A DNA stretch of 64,000 nt from Fomes fomentarius (GCA_022606135.1 JABYQN010000003.1:1488001-1552000), one strand, 5' to 3'; counted from the first letter of the stretch, positions 21,068 to 32,068 are shown. Notes: generated by a model from the letters alone, not told the origin. Numbers and translations are program-made.

Positions 21068-23269
21068 TCAGTATGCGCAGTACGCGACACATAGCAGGGG
21101 GAAGCCGGCATAGAGCCCGATCCAGAACACCAAGTTCCCAAGGAGCTTATTCCTGCGGATCGCAGGGATCCGCCCAACAGCGATGAGCGGAATTTGCGCA
21201 ATCTGCCGAAACCAAGCGATACTCATGTCAGAGTCCATACACAATGTCTGTCAGAAAGAAGAAGGTCCGGTTCGTTACACGAGCTGGGTTTCGGTCGAGT
21301 GTTCGGTTTGCCTGCCAAACTGCTGACAAGCGCTCTATTCGGTGTCATTTTCGCAAGCAAACCCAAATTCAAGCTCAACCAACACCCAGCCTGCGTGCAG
21401 AATGGGGCAGAAGCGAACGATGGGCGTGAGCACTGACCTGCAGAGCAAAGAGATAAAAGCGGATCTTCTTCGTCACGACGGCCATGACGAGCTCGTGCGC
21501 GGCCGCGCTTAGCAGGAACGTGAAAAACATCGCGCTCTGACGCGTGAGCTTGTAGCTGCTCATCGTCGACGCGTACACGTGCCGGAGCAAAAAGGTGTGC
21601 ACTGGCCTATTCCACTTGCGCGAGAACTCGTCCCACGAGGTTGAGTTCCACCAGTCGTCATAGAACGAACGGTCCGCGAAGCTGTGGCGCGGATGGAGAA
21701 TACGATCAATATTCGGGAGGTCCTAGAAGCAGAGATGGAGGGAACAGCACTCACTAGCTGAGTTCGGCGAAGGCGTTGCATATGCACTCTAAAAACAGGG
21801 TCCTTCGGTGAGCGAAGCTCAGGCGTAAGATGACTGGGAATTCAGAACGTACCGAATATGATGTAGAATAGAAGCAGGTACGAGATCATGAATGGCATCG
21901 CGAGATCCAACAAACTTCGCACGAAGCTCTGCTCCTTTGTCGGCGTGAGCGGGATGATGAACGTCTCCACGATCGTGTACAACAGCGCGAACGTCCCAAA
22001 GAACGCGACCGACTTCTCGAACACGTACAGCGGCCGTATCCGGTCCGTCCGCGGGTACTCGAGCTCATACACAAGCGTCGGCGTCAGCTGGTACCACGTA
22101 AAGTCGCGCAGGGTGATGTTCGCCGGCCAGCGCACACGTCCCTCGACAGAACCCGTCAGCTCGCGCTCGAGCTCGACATGCTGCTTTGCGAGTGTCGCGA
22201 TCGCTTCGGACGGATGATGCGAGAGGACCTCCGAGGGTGACGGTGGCTGGGTGGGGATGGTAGCGGAGTCGACCTCCATCACGCGCGTCCCGGTTGTCTT
22301 AACGCTAGACGCGGTTGCGGTATCGCCGTTGGCACCACCGGGCGAGGCTTGGTGCGCGAGTCGTTGGCGGAGGGTCGCGGCGGTGCGCGCGTCGATGTAG
22401 GAGGTTGTACTGCCTGTGGTCGCATATTCAGGGATGCCGGGCGTACCGCTCGAGATGGGCAAGTCGTGGTGAAGCATGGTGGATTCGGCCTTGTGGAGGG
22501 CTTGGTCCCAATCGCCCTCAGACTCCGTGGCCTTCTTGAGCTGGTCGAGGAGCTTCTCAGCTCGTTGGTGGGTGTATGCAAGTTGGCCGTTTGTGCTCAG
22601 ATACGAGTGCATTTTCATGATCATGACCTGGGGATAAAGTTCGGGCTGGGGATTGAGCGGGAGGAGAGCAAAGGGAACTCACAAATGAGTGGAGGGTGAG
22701 GAATCCAGACTGAACCCAGGGCCATTGACTGGATAGAGTCAGTGAGCACTGAGGATGAGTATTGAGCAAGTGACATACCGGTTGAAAGTCCATGTTATAG
22801 CAAAAGCGAGCACGGCACATTGCCAGAGGTGCTGAATGATGACACCGAAGCGATAGTAGTTGATCCAACCTTTGGCCACGGCCTTAGCAAACGGAACGCA
22901 AAGGCCAGTGGTAAGGACCAGAGCGGCATCGGAGAGAGCGAGTGTGATGGCATCGCGCGAGATCATGGTTGCGAACTCGAAGTTGAGGGGAGAGCCTGTT
23001 CTCTCGACGCTGCGGACATAGGTACTGAGGGCAAAGAGAAAGAGAGATATCCAGAAGAGGGTGAAGAAGCCGCGGAACTCGTTTGTCGTGCTGGCTTCGT
23101 TGGAGATGTCGAAGTGGGATTTGCGGGGGGCGAAGGTGACCATTGCGCGCAGCTTGTTTGAGGAGGAGGAACGGTAGGGTTGGGAGACATAGAGCGTCCC
23201 CTGCGCTGAGCTGGTCGAGAGTTGGGTGGAGCCATTTGGATGGCCAGAGTTAGGCGACGAAGAGGACAT
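21068..23269 (-). CDS. ARE2: Sterol O-acyltransferase (ACAT/Are2, MBOAT family)
   Basis: Six exons: 23269-22779, 22728-22683, 22627-21853, 21788-21755, 21681-21438, 21202-21068, giving 574 residues. The polytopic membrane protein carries the signature FYDDWWN (455-461) after ELSYFADRS, then WNRPVHTFLLRHVY. The catalytic His is His511 in SAAAHELV. The end is FPLLCVAYCAY, matching the family C-terminus. It esterifies ergosterol with long-chain acyl-CoA at the ER for lipid-droplet storage. The cytosolic N-terminus is Ser-rich, and a long hydrophilic loop sits between helices near residues 190-360. The last intron (21203-21437) is 235 bases, the longest inside any gene model I could support well. 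No other enzyme of the pathway is adjacent, but ERG4 lies 13 kb away. Confidence 0.95.
21203..21437 (-). other. Unusually long intron of ARE2
   Basis: 235 bases with donor gtcagt and acceptor tttcggcag, where the gene's other introns are 50-73. Both flanking coding segments match the family in frame, so the boundaries are firm. I see no ORF of note or small RNA in it. Confidence 0.7.
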
Positions 23270-23703
23270 GGTGGCGCAAGAAGAGCGTATAGTAGGACAC
23301 TGCCGCGAGCTGCGATGATGATGAGCAGTGCCCGAGGCTGTCGCTGCTCTATATCGACGTCATCGACTCCTGCCTTATATGGACTCCGCGTAAACTTGCT
23401 GATCCAGCGCTATTGCGACTCCTGCCATATGCATGCTCGACATTGCGTCACTGCTTCGAGCCCGTGGCCACCCAGCTCTGGCACTCAGCCCAGCTGACAA
23501 TCGCTGACCGCCTCTGGCTCATTCAAGCACCGGCTAGTCAGCGTACTTGACACGCACTTGACCACATTCACCCCGATCGTAGTTCACCACGTCAACCTAC
23601 TCACTTCCAGCGCGCGAGTCAAGTTGGCAGTAAGCATCCATCAAGGCTCCTATATCCCGCTGACCGATAGTACAAGAGTACAAGCACAACACAGATTCTC
23701 TGC
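23270..23703. other. Intergenic spacer, promoter side of ARE2
   Basis: 434 bases between the ARE2 start and the stop of the second gag-like gene, both on the minus strand. No gene seen. Confidence 0.5.
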
Positions 23704-24315
23704 TCATCGAGCGCCGCTCGACAGCTGCACAATAATCATCACATAGTCGTACGCCAGCCTCAAAACCATCCCAAGCAGCAGCAGGAATATCACCTTCAAC
23801 ACCCTCATCTTCCTCTCCGCGCTCTCCCGGCACAGCAGGTCATGCTGCATGAGCGCCGCCCACAGCTCGGCCGCCGACACCCGCTCCAGCTCAAACTGCG
23901 CCAGTCGGACATGCTCCTTCCGCACATTCAGCACGATCGCCGTCTTGCACACCTCGTCCTCTGCCGCCCACCGTTCCCGAATAATCCTCCGCGCCGCGTC
24001 ATCGTGAACCTCCGCGTTCAAGTTCGAGCTTGACTCGTCGAGTCCGGCCGGCGCTGACGCTGGCTTCTCGGTCGTGGCCTGCGGGATGCCGAGGAAGAGG
24101 AAGGACGGGCAGCGCACGTATTGCAGGTGCGCGAGCGGGATGCCCTTCACCCGCAGCACCGTCTCGACCGCATGCTTGAACTCGAGCCAGTTGTCGGGCC
24201 CGAGTTGCAGGTGGCCAGGAAGGAGAAGGTCTGACAGGGAGACATCCGTCGAGATCTGGCGGTAGAACGGGTGCTCGGTCGCCCGGCTCTGGTAGTCGAC
24301 GCTCGCAAGGGACAT
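23704..24315 (-). CDS. Copia-gag-like N-terminal domain protein with C-terminal membrane helix (copy B)
   Basis: Single exon, 203 residues. It shares with the 17096-17644 product the blocks LLPGHLQLGPDNWLEFKHAVET (32-52), W-x3-D with CKTAIVLNVRKEHVR (116-137) and AELWAAL (149-155), in the same order. An insert near 75-108 is rich in Ala/Ser/Glu. The C-terminal 171-196 segment is a hydrophobic helix (VIFLLLLGMVLRLAYDYVMIIV), ending with a short SSGAR tail. As in copy A, the blocks resemble the copia gag N-terminus but nothing retroviral follows. The two copies differ too much to be a recent duplication, so the pair looks maintained. Function unknown; membrane location is inferred. Confidence 0.7.
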   Translation of the reverse strand: MSLASVDYQSRATEHPFYRQISTDVSLSDLLLPGHLQLGPDNWLEFKHAVETVLRVKGIPLAHLQYVRCPSFLFLGIPQATTEKPASAPAGLDESSSNLNAEVHDDAARRIIRERWAAEDEVCKTAIVLNVRKEHVRLAQFELERVSAAELWAALMQHDLLCRESAERKMRVLKVIFLLLLGMVLRLAYDYVMIIVQLSSGAR

Positions 24316-26404
24316 GCTGCACCGCCCGGCGTCAGTCGTTTCGCACAGGTAGAGCGGGATTTGCTGCTGGACTCACACGAGCTCGGTTTCGAGTGGAGTG
24401 GGGGGTGTTTCTGAAGAATGCTGGGCAGTTCCACCGATGTGCCAGCCCAGCTATACTTATACGTACGCGTGGAACGGCCACCTATGACGCTTTGACCTAT
24501 AGCCCTTCTGAGTCACGTTTCCATTCATTCATCCTCCCTTGTGTGGTGAATGCCAACGCAACGTCCCAAAGCGCCATAGAAGCCGCAGCTGCGCCTGGGC
24601 TTCATTTCCCGCACCACCCTTCATCGACCTGACCCGAATGAACTTTGCAGATCTTTCAGGTCACAAAGCGCACCTCCGTACACTCGCCTCGTGTTTTTCA
24701 TTGTTCAGCTTTGTTGTACCCTCCTTTTGCCATGTGCCCCTCATTTCAGACAATGCATGCCCAAATACCTGCGCTTGGCGGAGTGGCACGCCCGTACCTG
24801 TCTTCCATTCCTGAAGTGACGAGCTTACCCGCCGCTCGCAGCACGGCCACCCAATGGCACAAAGTACCATGGTAGGTATATGCTCGTATGCTTACACTGA
24901 ATGTCACTTTGCCTGTCATTATGCCCTTTGGGTTGCCGGACGATCCTTTCCCCGGGCCGAAAAACTCGGGAAATGGTCGAGGACGTCTAGACCGGTGCCG
25001 GTGTTCGATTATGAGCCTCCTGTGGGCATTGCGGTTAGAATTTGAGTATCCCGTCCATCGTGTCTGCAGCCAGATACTCTGAAAAGGTCTTACCCTCGCT
25101 GACCCCAAAGGTACTGCTAAGTACGTGTATACTGATCGAGATACCCTTTCCACTCGAAGAATGAGGGGGTCAACTTTCCAACCCGGAGCTACTTGTCGCC
25201 AATTGCACGCCACGCACGACCGGTTTGTTAACCTCAGGCCCGGGTCTATGACACTTTTGTGATTGTGTGCTGGTAAGTATTTCCCGACCACTGGCATGTT
25301 TGGCCTGAAGATCAGGGTCGACAGTGACTAACCCCCGTCAACGGCAGTATGGAAATTCATACCGTGCAGGTGCTACTAGTAATGAGCCGGAGGACAGACA
25401 TGTTGTCCTGGTCAACTTGTATCAACTTTGTGTCGCCGGTACATATGATTTCGTTCTCCACCATCTGCCACCAGTGCTTGAGCCCAGAACATCTGCATTG
25501 AGGACCGTTCATCCCAAGAGGTGAAATTAAAGCCAGCCCACTTGCTCTGTTGGCTACGAACATTGGGATCTGCGTACGTTCGTCGGGATACGGTGTAACC
25601 TCATGGTTCCGGCGACAGTCAATATATATCATGTGCAAGGAAATCTGTCGACTGAGAAATGCCAGCTTGCGGTAAGATACAAGCACGCTATCATGTCTGA
25701 TTACTAACCTAGTGTTTTGTACGGTCCAAGGACCCGAGGCCGCGCGGAAGCACGGCCGGCAGGTGGGGGGAGAGCGCTGCGGGCATCTGAACCCGCACAT
25801 GCAATTACTAAGCAAGTACTTGCTACGAAAGACGACGTTGGCATTGCTGCTCCCGAATGCCATGGTGTGTGCCAAATGGCTGCGTTTGACACTGATGTTT
25901 GATTTTGAGTACATCCAAAGAATCAAGACACGCAGACACAGAACAAAAACACGTCTTGCGGTAATATTGTTGACATCGGTCATGTCGGGTATACAAGTAC
26001 ATGATACGACATCCGAGGAGATGGACAATCGCCTTGTGGGACCGCGTCAACTAGAATGAACATCGAAACCGAAACTCAATATCCCAGTTCGTTACAAAGA
26101 CAGGTGTTACAAAGCAAGTCGGGCTCGCTCCCGCCAAGCACGACAAAATTGAACCTGAAGACACTGTGTATAAGCAACGGCGGCCTGTAGGGGTGGGATG
26201 AGAGCGAACGAGGATGAGGCGGCTCGACGGCATCCGTGCAGCAGGCTCGGGTCATGATCTCCGCCAAGACATGATTTGCTTTCACCGGGGTCTTGCAAAA
26301 TGTGTATATATAGAGGATGGGGAAGGATGAGTTGAGCACAGACATCTAGTTCGAAGTCTCCCAGTTTATCATATCGACATCCATCCGCAACTTCTTCGAC
26401 CACA
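24316..26404. other. 2.1-kb gene-poor stretch upstream of the DJ-1 gene
   Basis: No gene is supported. A 223-codon ORF at 25357-26028 (-) is long for noncoding sequence but has Cys/Arg-rich, domain-free content. No terminal repeats, tRNA box pair or transposase motif were found. The right end holds the TATA box of the DJ-1 gene. Confidence 0.5.
26305..26312 (+). promoter_or_regulatory. TATA box of the DJ-1/PfpI gene
   Basis: tatatata lies 93 bases before the start codon at 26405, within the usual distance for fungal TATA promoters. TATA promoters in fungi often mark inducible genes. Confidence 0.5.
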
Positions 26405-27187
26405 ATGAGCCAGCAAGCCCAAGGTATACTATGCTGCTGCCCATACACACGCAAAGTGAAGACTGACCTGACCCGGACTGTAGCCCCCCTGACCGACCTC
26501 CCGACGAAAGTCGGACTGCTCGTCTTCCCCGGCTTCGAGCCGCTCGACGCTATCGGGCCCGTCGAGGTGCTGCAGATGCTCTCCTTCGTCCGGAAGCTCG
26601 AGCTCTACGTGATCGGGCCCACAGCCGAGGCCCCCTCCAGCGCGATCCACGATCCGCGCTTGAACACCCACGGGTCCAACGTCGGGATCCGCCTCGTGCC
26701 CACGCACACGTTCGACGACCCTCCCGCCGACCTCGAGGTGCTGCTCGTCCCAGGGGGGTTCGGCGCCCTGCCCGAGTTCGGGAACATCCAGCCCATCGTC
26801 GAGTTCCTCCAGAAGACCTACCCGAAGCTCAAGTATCTCATCACCGTCTGCAACGGCGCCGGTCTTCCGGCCAAGGCGGGCATCCTCGACGGCCGGAAGG
26901 CGACGACGACCAAGGACGTGTGGTCGAAGGTCGTGACCATGGGCCCGAAGGTCGACTGGGTCAAGACAGCGCGATACGTCGTCGACGGAAACATCTGGAC
27001 GTCTTCAGGCGTGTCTGCGGGCATCGATGCTACGCTGGCGTGGGTTGCGCATGTGTACGGGGCGGAGACGGCGCGGGCGATCGCGAACCAGATGGAGTAT
27101 GAGTGGAGGGACGACAAGAACTGGGATCCTTTTGCGTACATGTTCGATGGGACGAGCGTTGTCCCGCTTATCGTTCTCGACAACTGA
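26405..27187 (+). CDS. DJ-1/PfpI superfamily protein
   Basis: Two exons, 26405-26423 and 26484-27187, giving 240 residues. A class I glutamine-amidotransferase-like fold is seen: VGLLVFPGFEPLDAIGPVEVL at the start, VLLVPGGFG mid-protein, and the nucleophile elbow YLITVCNGAG with Cys129. SGVSAGIDATLAWV follows. This arrangement is close to isonitrile-hydratase-like and transcription-regulator-like DJ-1 members, which act on small molecules or reactive aldehydes. The 60-base intron has good signals (gtatac, gtag) but is a multiple of three with no stop, so retention would give a 260-residue form. A TATA box sits 93 bases upstream. Confidence 0.88.
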   Translation: MSQQAQGILCCCPYTRKVKTDLTRTVAPLTDLPTKVGLLVFPGFEPLDAIGPVEVLQMLSFVRKLELYVIGPTAEAPSSAIHDPRLNTHGSNVGIRLVPTHTFDDPPADLEVLLVPGGFGALPEFGNIQPIVEFLQKTYPKLKYLITVCNGAGLPAKAGILDGRKATTTKDVWSKVVTMGPKVDWVKTARYVVDGNIWTSSGVSAGIDATLAWVAHVYGAETARAIANQMEYEWRDDKNWDPFAYMFDGTSVVPLIVLDN

Positions 27188-27832
27188 GCCCAGTCGGTGC
27201 TTGTGTACGGTGCCTGTGCGAAGACGAGTAGAGGTAGTGAACGCTTATTGAACCGTTGCAATGCAAATATCGATGTACTTACAGCAGAAAGGGATTGGCA
27301 CTTGACGCCCATCTGTGGCTAATGCCAAAAAATACCGCGTTGGCTGACAACAGCTCACATACAACACAGGATCGCGCTGCCAGTGACCACACCAACGTCC
27401 AAGGAGAACTACTCAGCGATGACAATGACAATAAGGAAGAAGAAGCAACTGGTCAATCCCTAGATCCATACCGTTGCAACCCACGAACGGGCCACTGCCC
27501 TGCTATCTATGCGTCGAGACCCATGAGCGAACCGCTGGGCAAACCCGAGATTGAGCAGGGGGTACTCACATCTCGAATAGAGGCTGCACTAAAGTATCCT
27601 TCGTTCAAGCCTCCCGGGAGTGAGTGCAAGGTAAGTGGCGTCTACCTACCACTTTGACTTGACGCCCAATGCACACATAACTCCCCGTCCATAACACGAA
27701 AAGTGCTCTATTGTCTCCGTACGAAAGCAGTCCGGCGGCTCCTGCGTACGCCCAATCCGTACGTAACGTATTCACATCCCACCACCGCCAACTTGCAACC
27801 ATAGCGCCGTGCTGATGGAGCAATGTCGGCGG
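27188..27832. other. Convergent spacer between DJ-1 and HRT3 genes
   Basis: 645 bases between two 3' ends. A 133-codon + ORF (27256-27657) is present, but it has no recognisable domain and no ATG context, so I do not call it. Confidence 0.5.
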
Positions 27833-29487
27833 TCACGTATACGAGCGGACCTTAGAGAACCAGAACGACCGCTCGTTCTTGAGAGCGAGCGGCGTTGCCT
27901 CGCCGCTGCCTATGGACACAGAGTCGTAGGCACGAAAATCAAACCGGTTCCAGCGCCCGAGGGGCCGAGAGCGTAGCTCGAGGATCATCTGGAAGGAGTA
28001 GCGCGAATCCGGTGCTCCTTGGTCAAAGAGGTCTTCGATATGCACTTCAGTGCCGTCGAGGTACCACGTGCCGATCATGAAGCCCTAGGGGGTTTGAGAT
28101 TCGAGAAGGTGAGAATCACAGCGACGAGATAACGGAGTGTGATATTATACCTTCATGCGCAACGAGGGCTTGAGGAGTGGGATGGCTTTGTTAGGGGAGA
28201 GCTCCTCGTTGGCGAGGAGTGTAATGACTTGGCCATCCGGATAAAACCTCCTGTAGAGAGGTGAGATACACGGACACATCCTGTGATTGTTCACTCACAA
28301 GTATCGGTAGTAAGTGATCAAATGGCTGTACTATTGAGAGTCAGAGGTTCAGCATATCTTCGGATATTGTGGCGGGATACACACGTTGACCCAGGCGTTC
28401 TCTCCCATACCATTGCGGCTGTGACGCGTATTTGCCATCTTCTTCAATGAATGGAAATAGCTTGTACAATCGAAGTACGTACATGTAGTGACAGACAGCG
28501 ATGTAGACTCCGTCGTAGCGCACACGAGGATGCTCGATGTAGATTCGCCGGTAATCGGACATGTACTTGACTACTAATGCTTCAAGCTCGTCGTCTTCTG
28601 CAATCTGAGGTGGCCGATATATTGTCTTGACCATAGGTCTATAAGTGAATGCTATGTCAGGGTATGATCACATGGGACATACGGAAGGAGTCAACTCACC
28701 TCCATATGGACGCATCCAGACTCATGACACGAGCCTTGCGGTTCACTCTAGCGAAGCGTTCAAGCGCGGTATGATCAAGCATTCGGAGAATGAGCATCAA
28801 CAGCTCGTCAGGCAATGTCTGTATCGGAACGCCCTCCTGCTGGTCTTCCGGTTCGAACTTGAGGTCGGCCGGCCACGACGATATCAAGGTTGCCAACGTT
28901 CCGGTTACAAGGACCTCTCCCCGCGCATGTGCAACAGGAATTTGCGCTGGCCCAATCTTTAGCCCCTGCATCTCTTGCACCAAGCCGTCCACTGCGCTGC
29001 TACTAGATCCCGACTTCTCGTGGTGTGCCTTATGTGTCGGAGCAAGCGCCTTTGCATGCAGCTGCTCCTCCATCGTATGGTATGCACGATCGACGTTCGA
29101 GTCCATTCTGAACGCAGTCCGATACAGGCGCAGCGCCTCGTTGAGCTCGCTCCGCTGTTCGTGCTGCACGGCCGTACTATACACCTCGACTGCTCGCAAC
29201 AGGGCGGGACTGAATTGGGCGACAGCGGACGGTGTGACTGGCTTGCGCGCGGCGGAAGGCGGGGAGGGTGCATCGTGAGACATGCGCCGGTGCGATGTGC
29301 GATGCGCGGGAGGAGATTGAGACCGGGTTTGCTCTTCGTTAGAGGTAGATGCTGCCGCGGAGGGTGGCGGGCCAGCAGTACTAGTACTGGGCTGGCCCTT
29401 CTTCTGCCGGACCTCCTGGAGCCATTGTTGTCGAAAGCGGACGAGCTCTTCGGACTCCACTGCTGCAGCGTCCTGGGATCCCTGCAT
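27833..29487 (-). CDS. HRT3: Hrt3/FBXO9-type F-box protein
   Basis: Six exons: 29487-28700, 28638-28483, 28418-28385, 28330-28299, 28250-28151, 28084-27833, giving 453 residues. Order: a short N-terminal helix, a disordered Ser/Pro-rich stretch, a TPR/MIT-like helical hairpin near 93-140 (RAVEVYSTAVQHEQ), then the F-box at about 224-263 (LPDELLMLILRML, LERFARVNRKAR). The long C-terminal domain is diagnostic of FBXO9/Hrt3: YRPPQIAEDDELEALV, PRVRYDGVYIAVCHY, ENAWVN, HLITYYRYLRFYPDGQV and LKPSLRMKGFMIGTWYLDG. It recruits substrates to the SCF ubiquitin ligase via Skp1. The ORF is open to 29538, but 29487 is the first natural ATG before a family-like start. It diverges from the J-protein gene with 353 bases between. 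Confidence 0.93.
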
Positions 29488-29840
29488 CGCGCACGCTCCG
29501 GAGACCTGACAGGATGGTGAGACGTATCCAAGAGTCAACTGAGCGGAGCTGAGGCGGAGGCGCTATCCCTGCTTATTACTCAGCTTCCCGCGTTGTAGTC
29601 TCTCATAACAACTCCATTCTTACTGGTAAGGAGTCTACTTATCGTAACTGGGTAAGTAACTGAGCTCCCCACCCTTATCTGCGTGTTTATCCGTGTACAG
29701 TAACAAAATCAGGGACGTGTACCTTATTACTTGTTTCGTCACCGCCATTGCCCAGCACTTGTCTTCCCCCACGACCACAATCCACACTCCCCACCCCCTT
29801 CGTTACCAGGTTCGTCTCACCTGTCGTCCTTGTGGCTAGG
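29488..29840. promoter_or_regulatory. Divergent promoter region HRT3 / DnaJ gene
   Basis: 353 bases between divergent starts. The stretch just before the DnaJ ATG is rich in cc and ac pyrimidine runs (cccccacgaccacaatccac). No TATA box seen. Confidence 0.5.
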
Positions 29841-31393
29841 ATGGAGAGCAACAAAGATGAGGCCCTCAAGTGCCTCGCGATAGCCCAAAAGCACCGGAAC
29901 GCAGGCAACTACCCCTCTGCAAAGCGTTTCTGCCAGAAGTCCATCTCCCTCTTCTCCACCGCCGAGGCAATCAAGCTGCTCGGTATCATTGAGGTCGAGG
30001 CCGGGGAGACGACCTCCGAAACCGAAGCCTCGTCGCAGGCCGGCCCAAGCGCTAGTTCCTCGGCAGCGGAGGCACACCCGTCCGCGGCAGGCGCACGACA
30101 AAGACACCACGCGGCGGAGTCGAAGTCAGAGGGCAAGGCGAAGGCGAATGGGGATGCTGCGCATGGCCCCCCGAAGAAGAGCTACACCCCGGAAAACCTC
30201 GCCGTTGTCAATCGCGTGCGGGCCTGCAAGGTCACGGAGTACTACGAGATCCTCTCGCTCAAGCGGGACTGCGACGAGGCGGAGGTTAAGAAGGCGTATC
30301 GTAAGGTCAGTGCTGAAGTGTCCATCTCTGGGTGGCGTTGTGCCTTGACCTGCGTTCCTTGTAGCTTGCTCTGGCGTTGCACCCTGACAAGAACGGTGCG
30401 CCTGGTGCGGACGAGGCGTTCAAGAGTGAGTCTTTTCGTTTCACTCTAGTGCGACACAAAAGCCTAAATATCATTGGCATGAAGTGGTATCAAAGGCGTT
30501 CCAGGTGCTATCGGGTGAGCATTCAACACAATTCCTGCTACTTCTCATACAAACTCATCCATTTCCAGACACGCAAAAACGAGCCGCTTATGACGAGCAT
30601 GGTTCGGATCCTGAGTCGCGCTTCAGCGGCATGTCCTCGTCCGGTCCATCCTTTGCGCGAGGCGGCGGCGGCTTCGGAGGTGGAGGTGGTTTCGAGGGCG
30701 AAATCAGTCCCGAAGACCTGTTCAACATGTTCTTCGGTGGTATGTCAACGAACGGTGGATCGTTTGGTGGCGGGGCGTTCGGCGGACCCAGTGAGTGATG
30801 ACCATATCACACATCGCTGGACAGATATTGATAGGCATCTAGTGTTCACCGCAACCTTTGGTCCTGGCGGCTTCCAGACAACCCGTACGCGCACGAACAG
30901 ACAACAGCAACAACAACAGGCAGCACCAGCAGAGCCACGGTCAATATGGATGCAACTACTTCCTCTCTTCATTCTCTTCGGTTTCTCCCTCCTCAACGCG
31001 CTTCCTAGCCTATTTTCAACACCAACAACTCCCGATCCTCGGTTCTCCTTCTCGCCATCTGCACGCTATAACGTTGAACGCACGACAGGCAATCTTCACG
31101 TGAAGTATCATGTTAACGCAGCCGAGTTCTCTGGTCATCCTATCGCCGCAGAACTTGCGCGAAATGACAACAAGCCAGGATCTCAATTGCACAAATTCGA
31201 GAGCAGCGTCGAGCGGCTCTACACCTCGGACCTGTATTCGCAATGCCAACGAGGGTTGGACCGCAAAGAACGCCGGAAAGACCAGGAGGTCGGCATCTTT
31301 GGTATTGGCACTGACTGGGAGAAGGTGAAGCAGATAGATAAGGAGCCTGTTGAGAGTTGTGACAAGCTACGGGCGATGGGGTTGTTGAAGTAA
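29841..31393 (+). CDS. HLJ1: ER-membrane DnaJ (DNAJB12/14-like, Hlj1-type) with DUF1977
   Basis: Five exons: 29841-30305, 30365-30425, 30485-30514, 30569-30790, 30843-31393, giving 442 residues. The N-terminus (MESNKDEALKCLAIAQKH, then SAKRFCQKSISLF) is a TPR-like region typical of DNAJB12/14. The J-domain spans about 134-196 with HPD at 161-163. A Gly/Phe-rich linker follows, then a Gln run and one transmembrane helix near 295-315 (WMQLLPLFILFGFSLLNAL). The C-terminal domain is DUF1977-like (YNVERTTGNLHVKYHV, then YTSDLYSQCQRGLDRK). Such J-proteins anchor Hsp70 to the cytosolic face of the ER for degradation of misfolded membrane proteins. Exon 3 is only 30 nt. A 338-codon ORF over exon/intron sequence in the same region is an artefact of reading through introns. 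Confidence 0.93.
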
Positions 31394-31719
31394 TGGCTAT
31401 TCATGCGAGGGCTTACCCAGACCTTCACGAAATCTACTGAACTGGCATGGTTGTATGGGACGGTCTGGACTCCGTGGTACACCATCTAATCATGTATTTA
31501 TGCCTTTTCTATGCCCTCTTGAATCTATACCACAGCGCGCAGGTGCAGATACTACGCGTGGATATCCGTCCGAGAACGCGCCGGGTGCGGTCCAGACTCG
31601 CGGTCGCGACCCGACCCAAGAGAGACGCGTAGAGCGACTACCGTCGTGGCCACCACTGAGTGGGGAGAGGAAGAAGGAATGCGATTGGATTGCGAGCAGG
31701 ATACAGGACGTGTCCAGGT
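31394..31719. other. Convergent spacer DnaJ / COX9
   Basis: 326 bases between two 3' ends; no gene seen. Confidence 0.6.
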
Positions 31720-32068
31720 TTACTGTTCGGCCTGCTTGGCCCTCTCGAGCTTCAGGTAATACTCCTCCTGGCGCTGGACTGTACGCGACGAAAAGTAAGA
31801 TATCAACGAGTGAACAGACGATCGACTGAGAGGGGGAGAGATGCGCGGAGCGGCGCAGGGGCGGATCTGCGAGGAAGACTGGATGCTCACCACGCTTGAG
31901 GTGCACGCCATACCTGTATCGGGGGAGGTGAGTTGAGATGCGTGAAGAGAGGAATGCGGAAGCAACTGACCAGAATGCATAGCCTGCGCTGATGCCAATG
32001 CCGAGCGCGGTGGTGAGGTCGAGCCAGAAGCGCTTCCTGAGCTTTCCGGTGATGGGTGCGATGGCCAT
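31720..32068 (-). CDS. COX9: Cytochrome c oxidase subunit VIIa (Cox9)
   Basis: Three exons, 32068-31971, 31913-31891 and 31778-31720, giving 59 residues. It starts MAIAPITGKLRKRFWLD, the near-invariant Cox9 start, followed by one hydrophobic helix (TALGIGISAGYAFWYGVH) and a charged C-terminal helix (QRQEEYYLKLERAKQAEQ). The length is normal for the family. It is a nuclear-encoded single-span subunit of complex IV in the mitochondrial inner membrane. Exon 2 is 23 nt and the second intron is 112. It diverges from CDC55 with 370 bases between. Confidence 0.92.

Noticed and set aside
27256..27657. 133-codon + ORF between the DJ-1 and HRT3 genes
   Set aside because: No domain, no good start context, likely 3' UTR; contains a donor-like site but no matching second exon.
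30377..31393. 338-codon ORF read through introns of the DnaJ gene
   Set aside because: Reads introns 2-4 in frame by chance; splicing restores the J-domain, Gly/Phe linker and family sequence.
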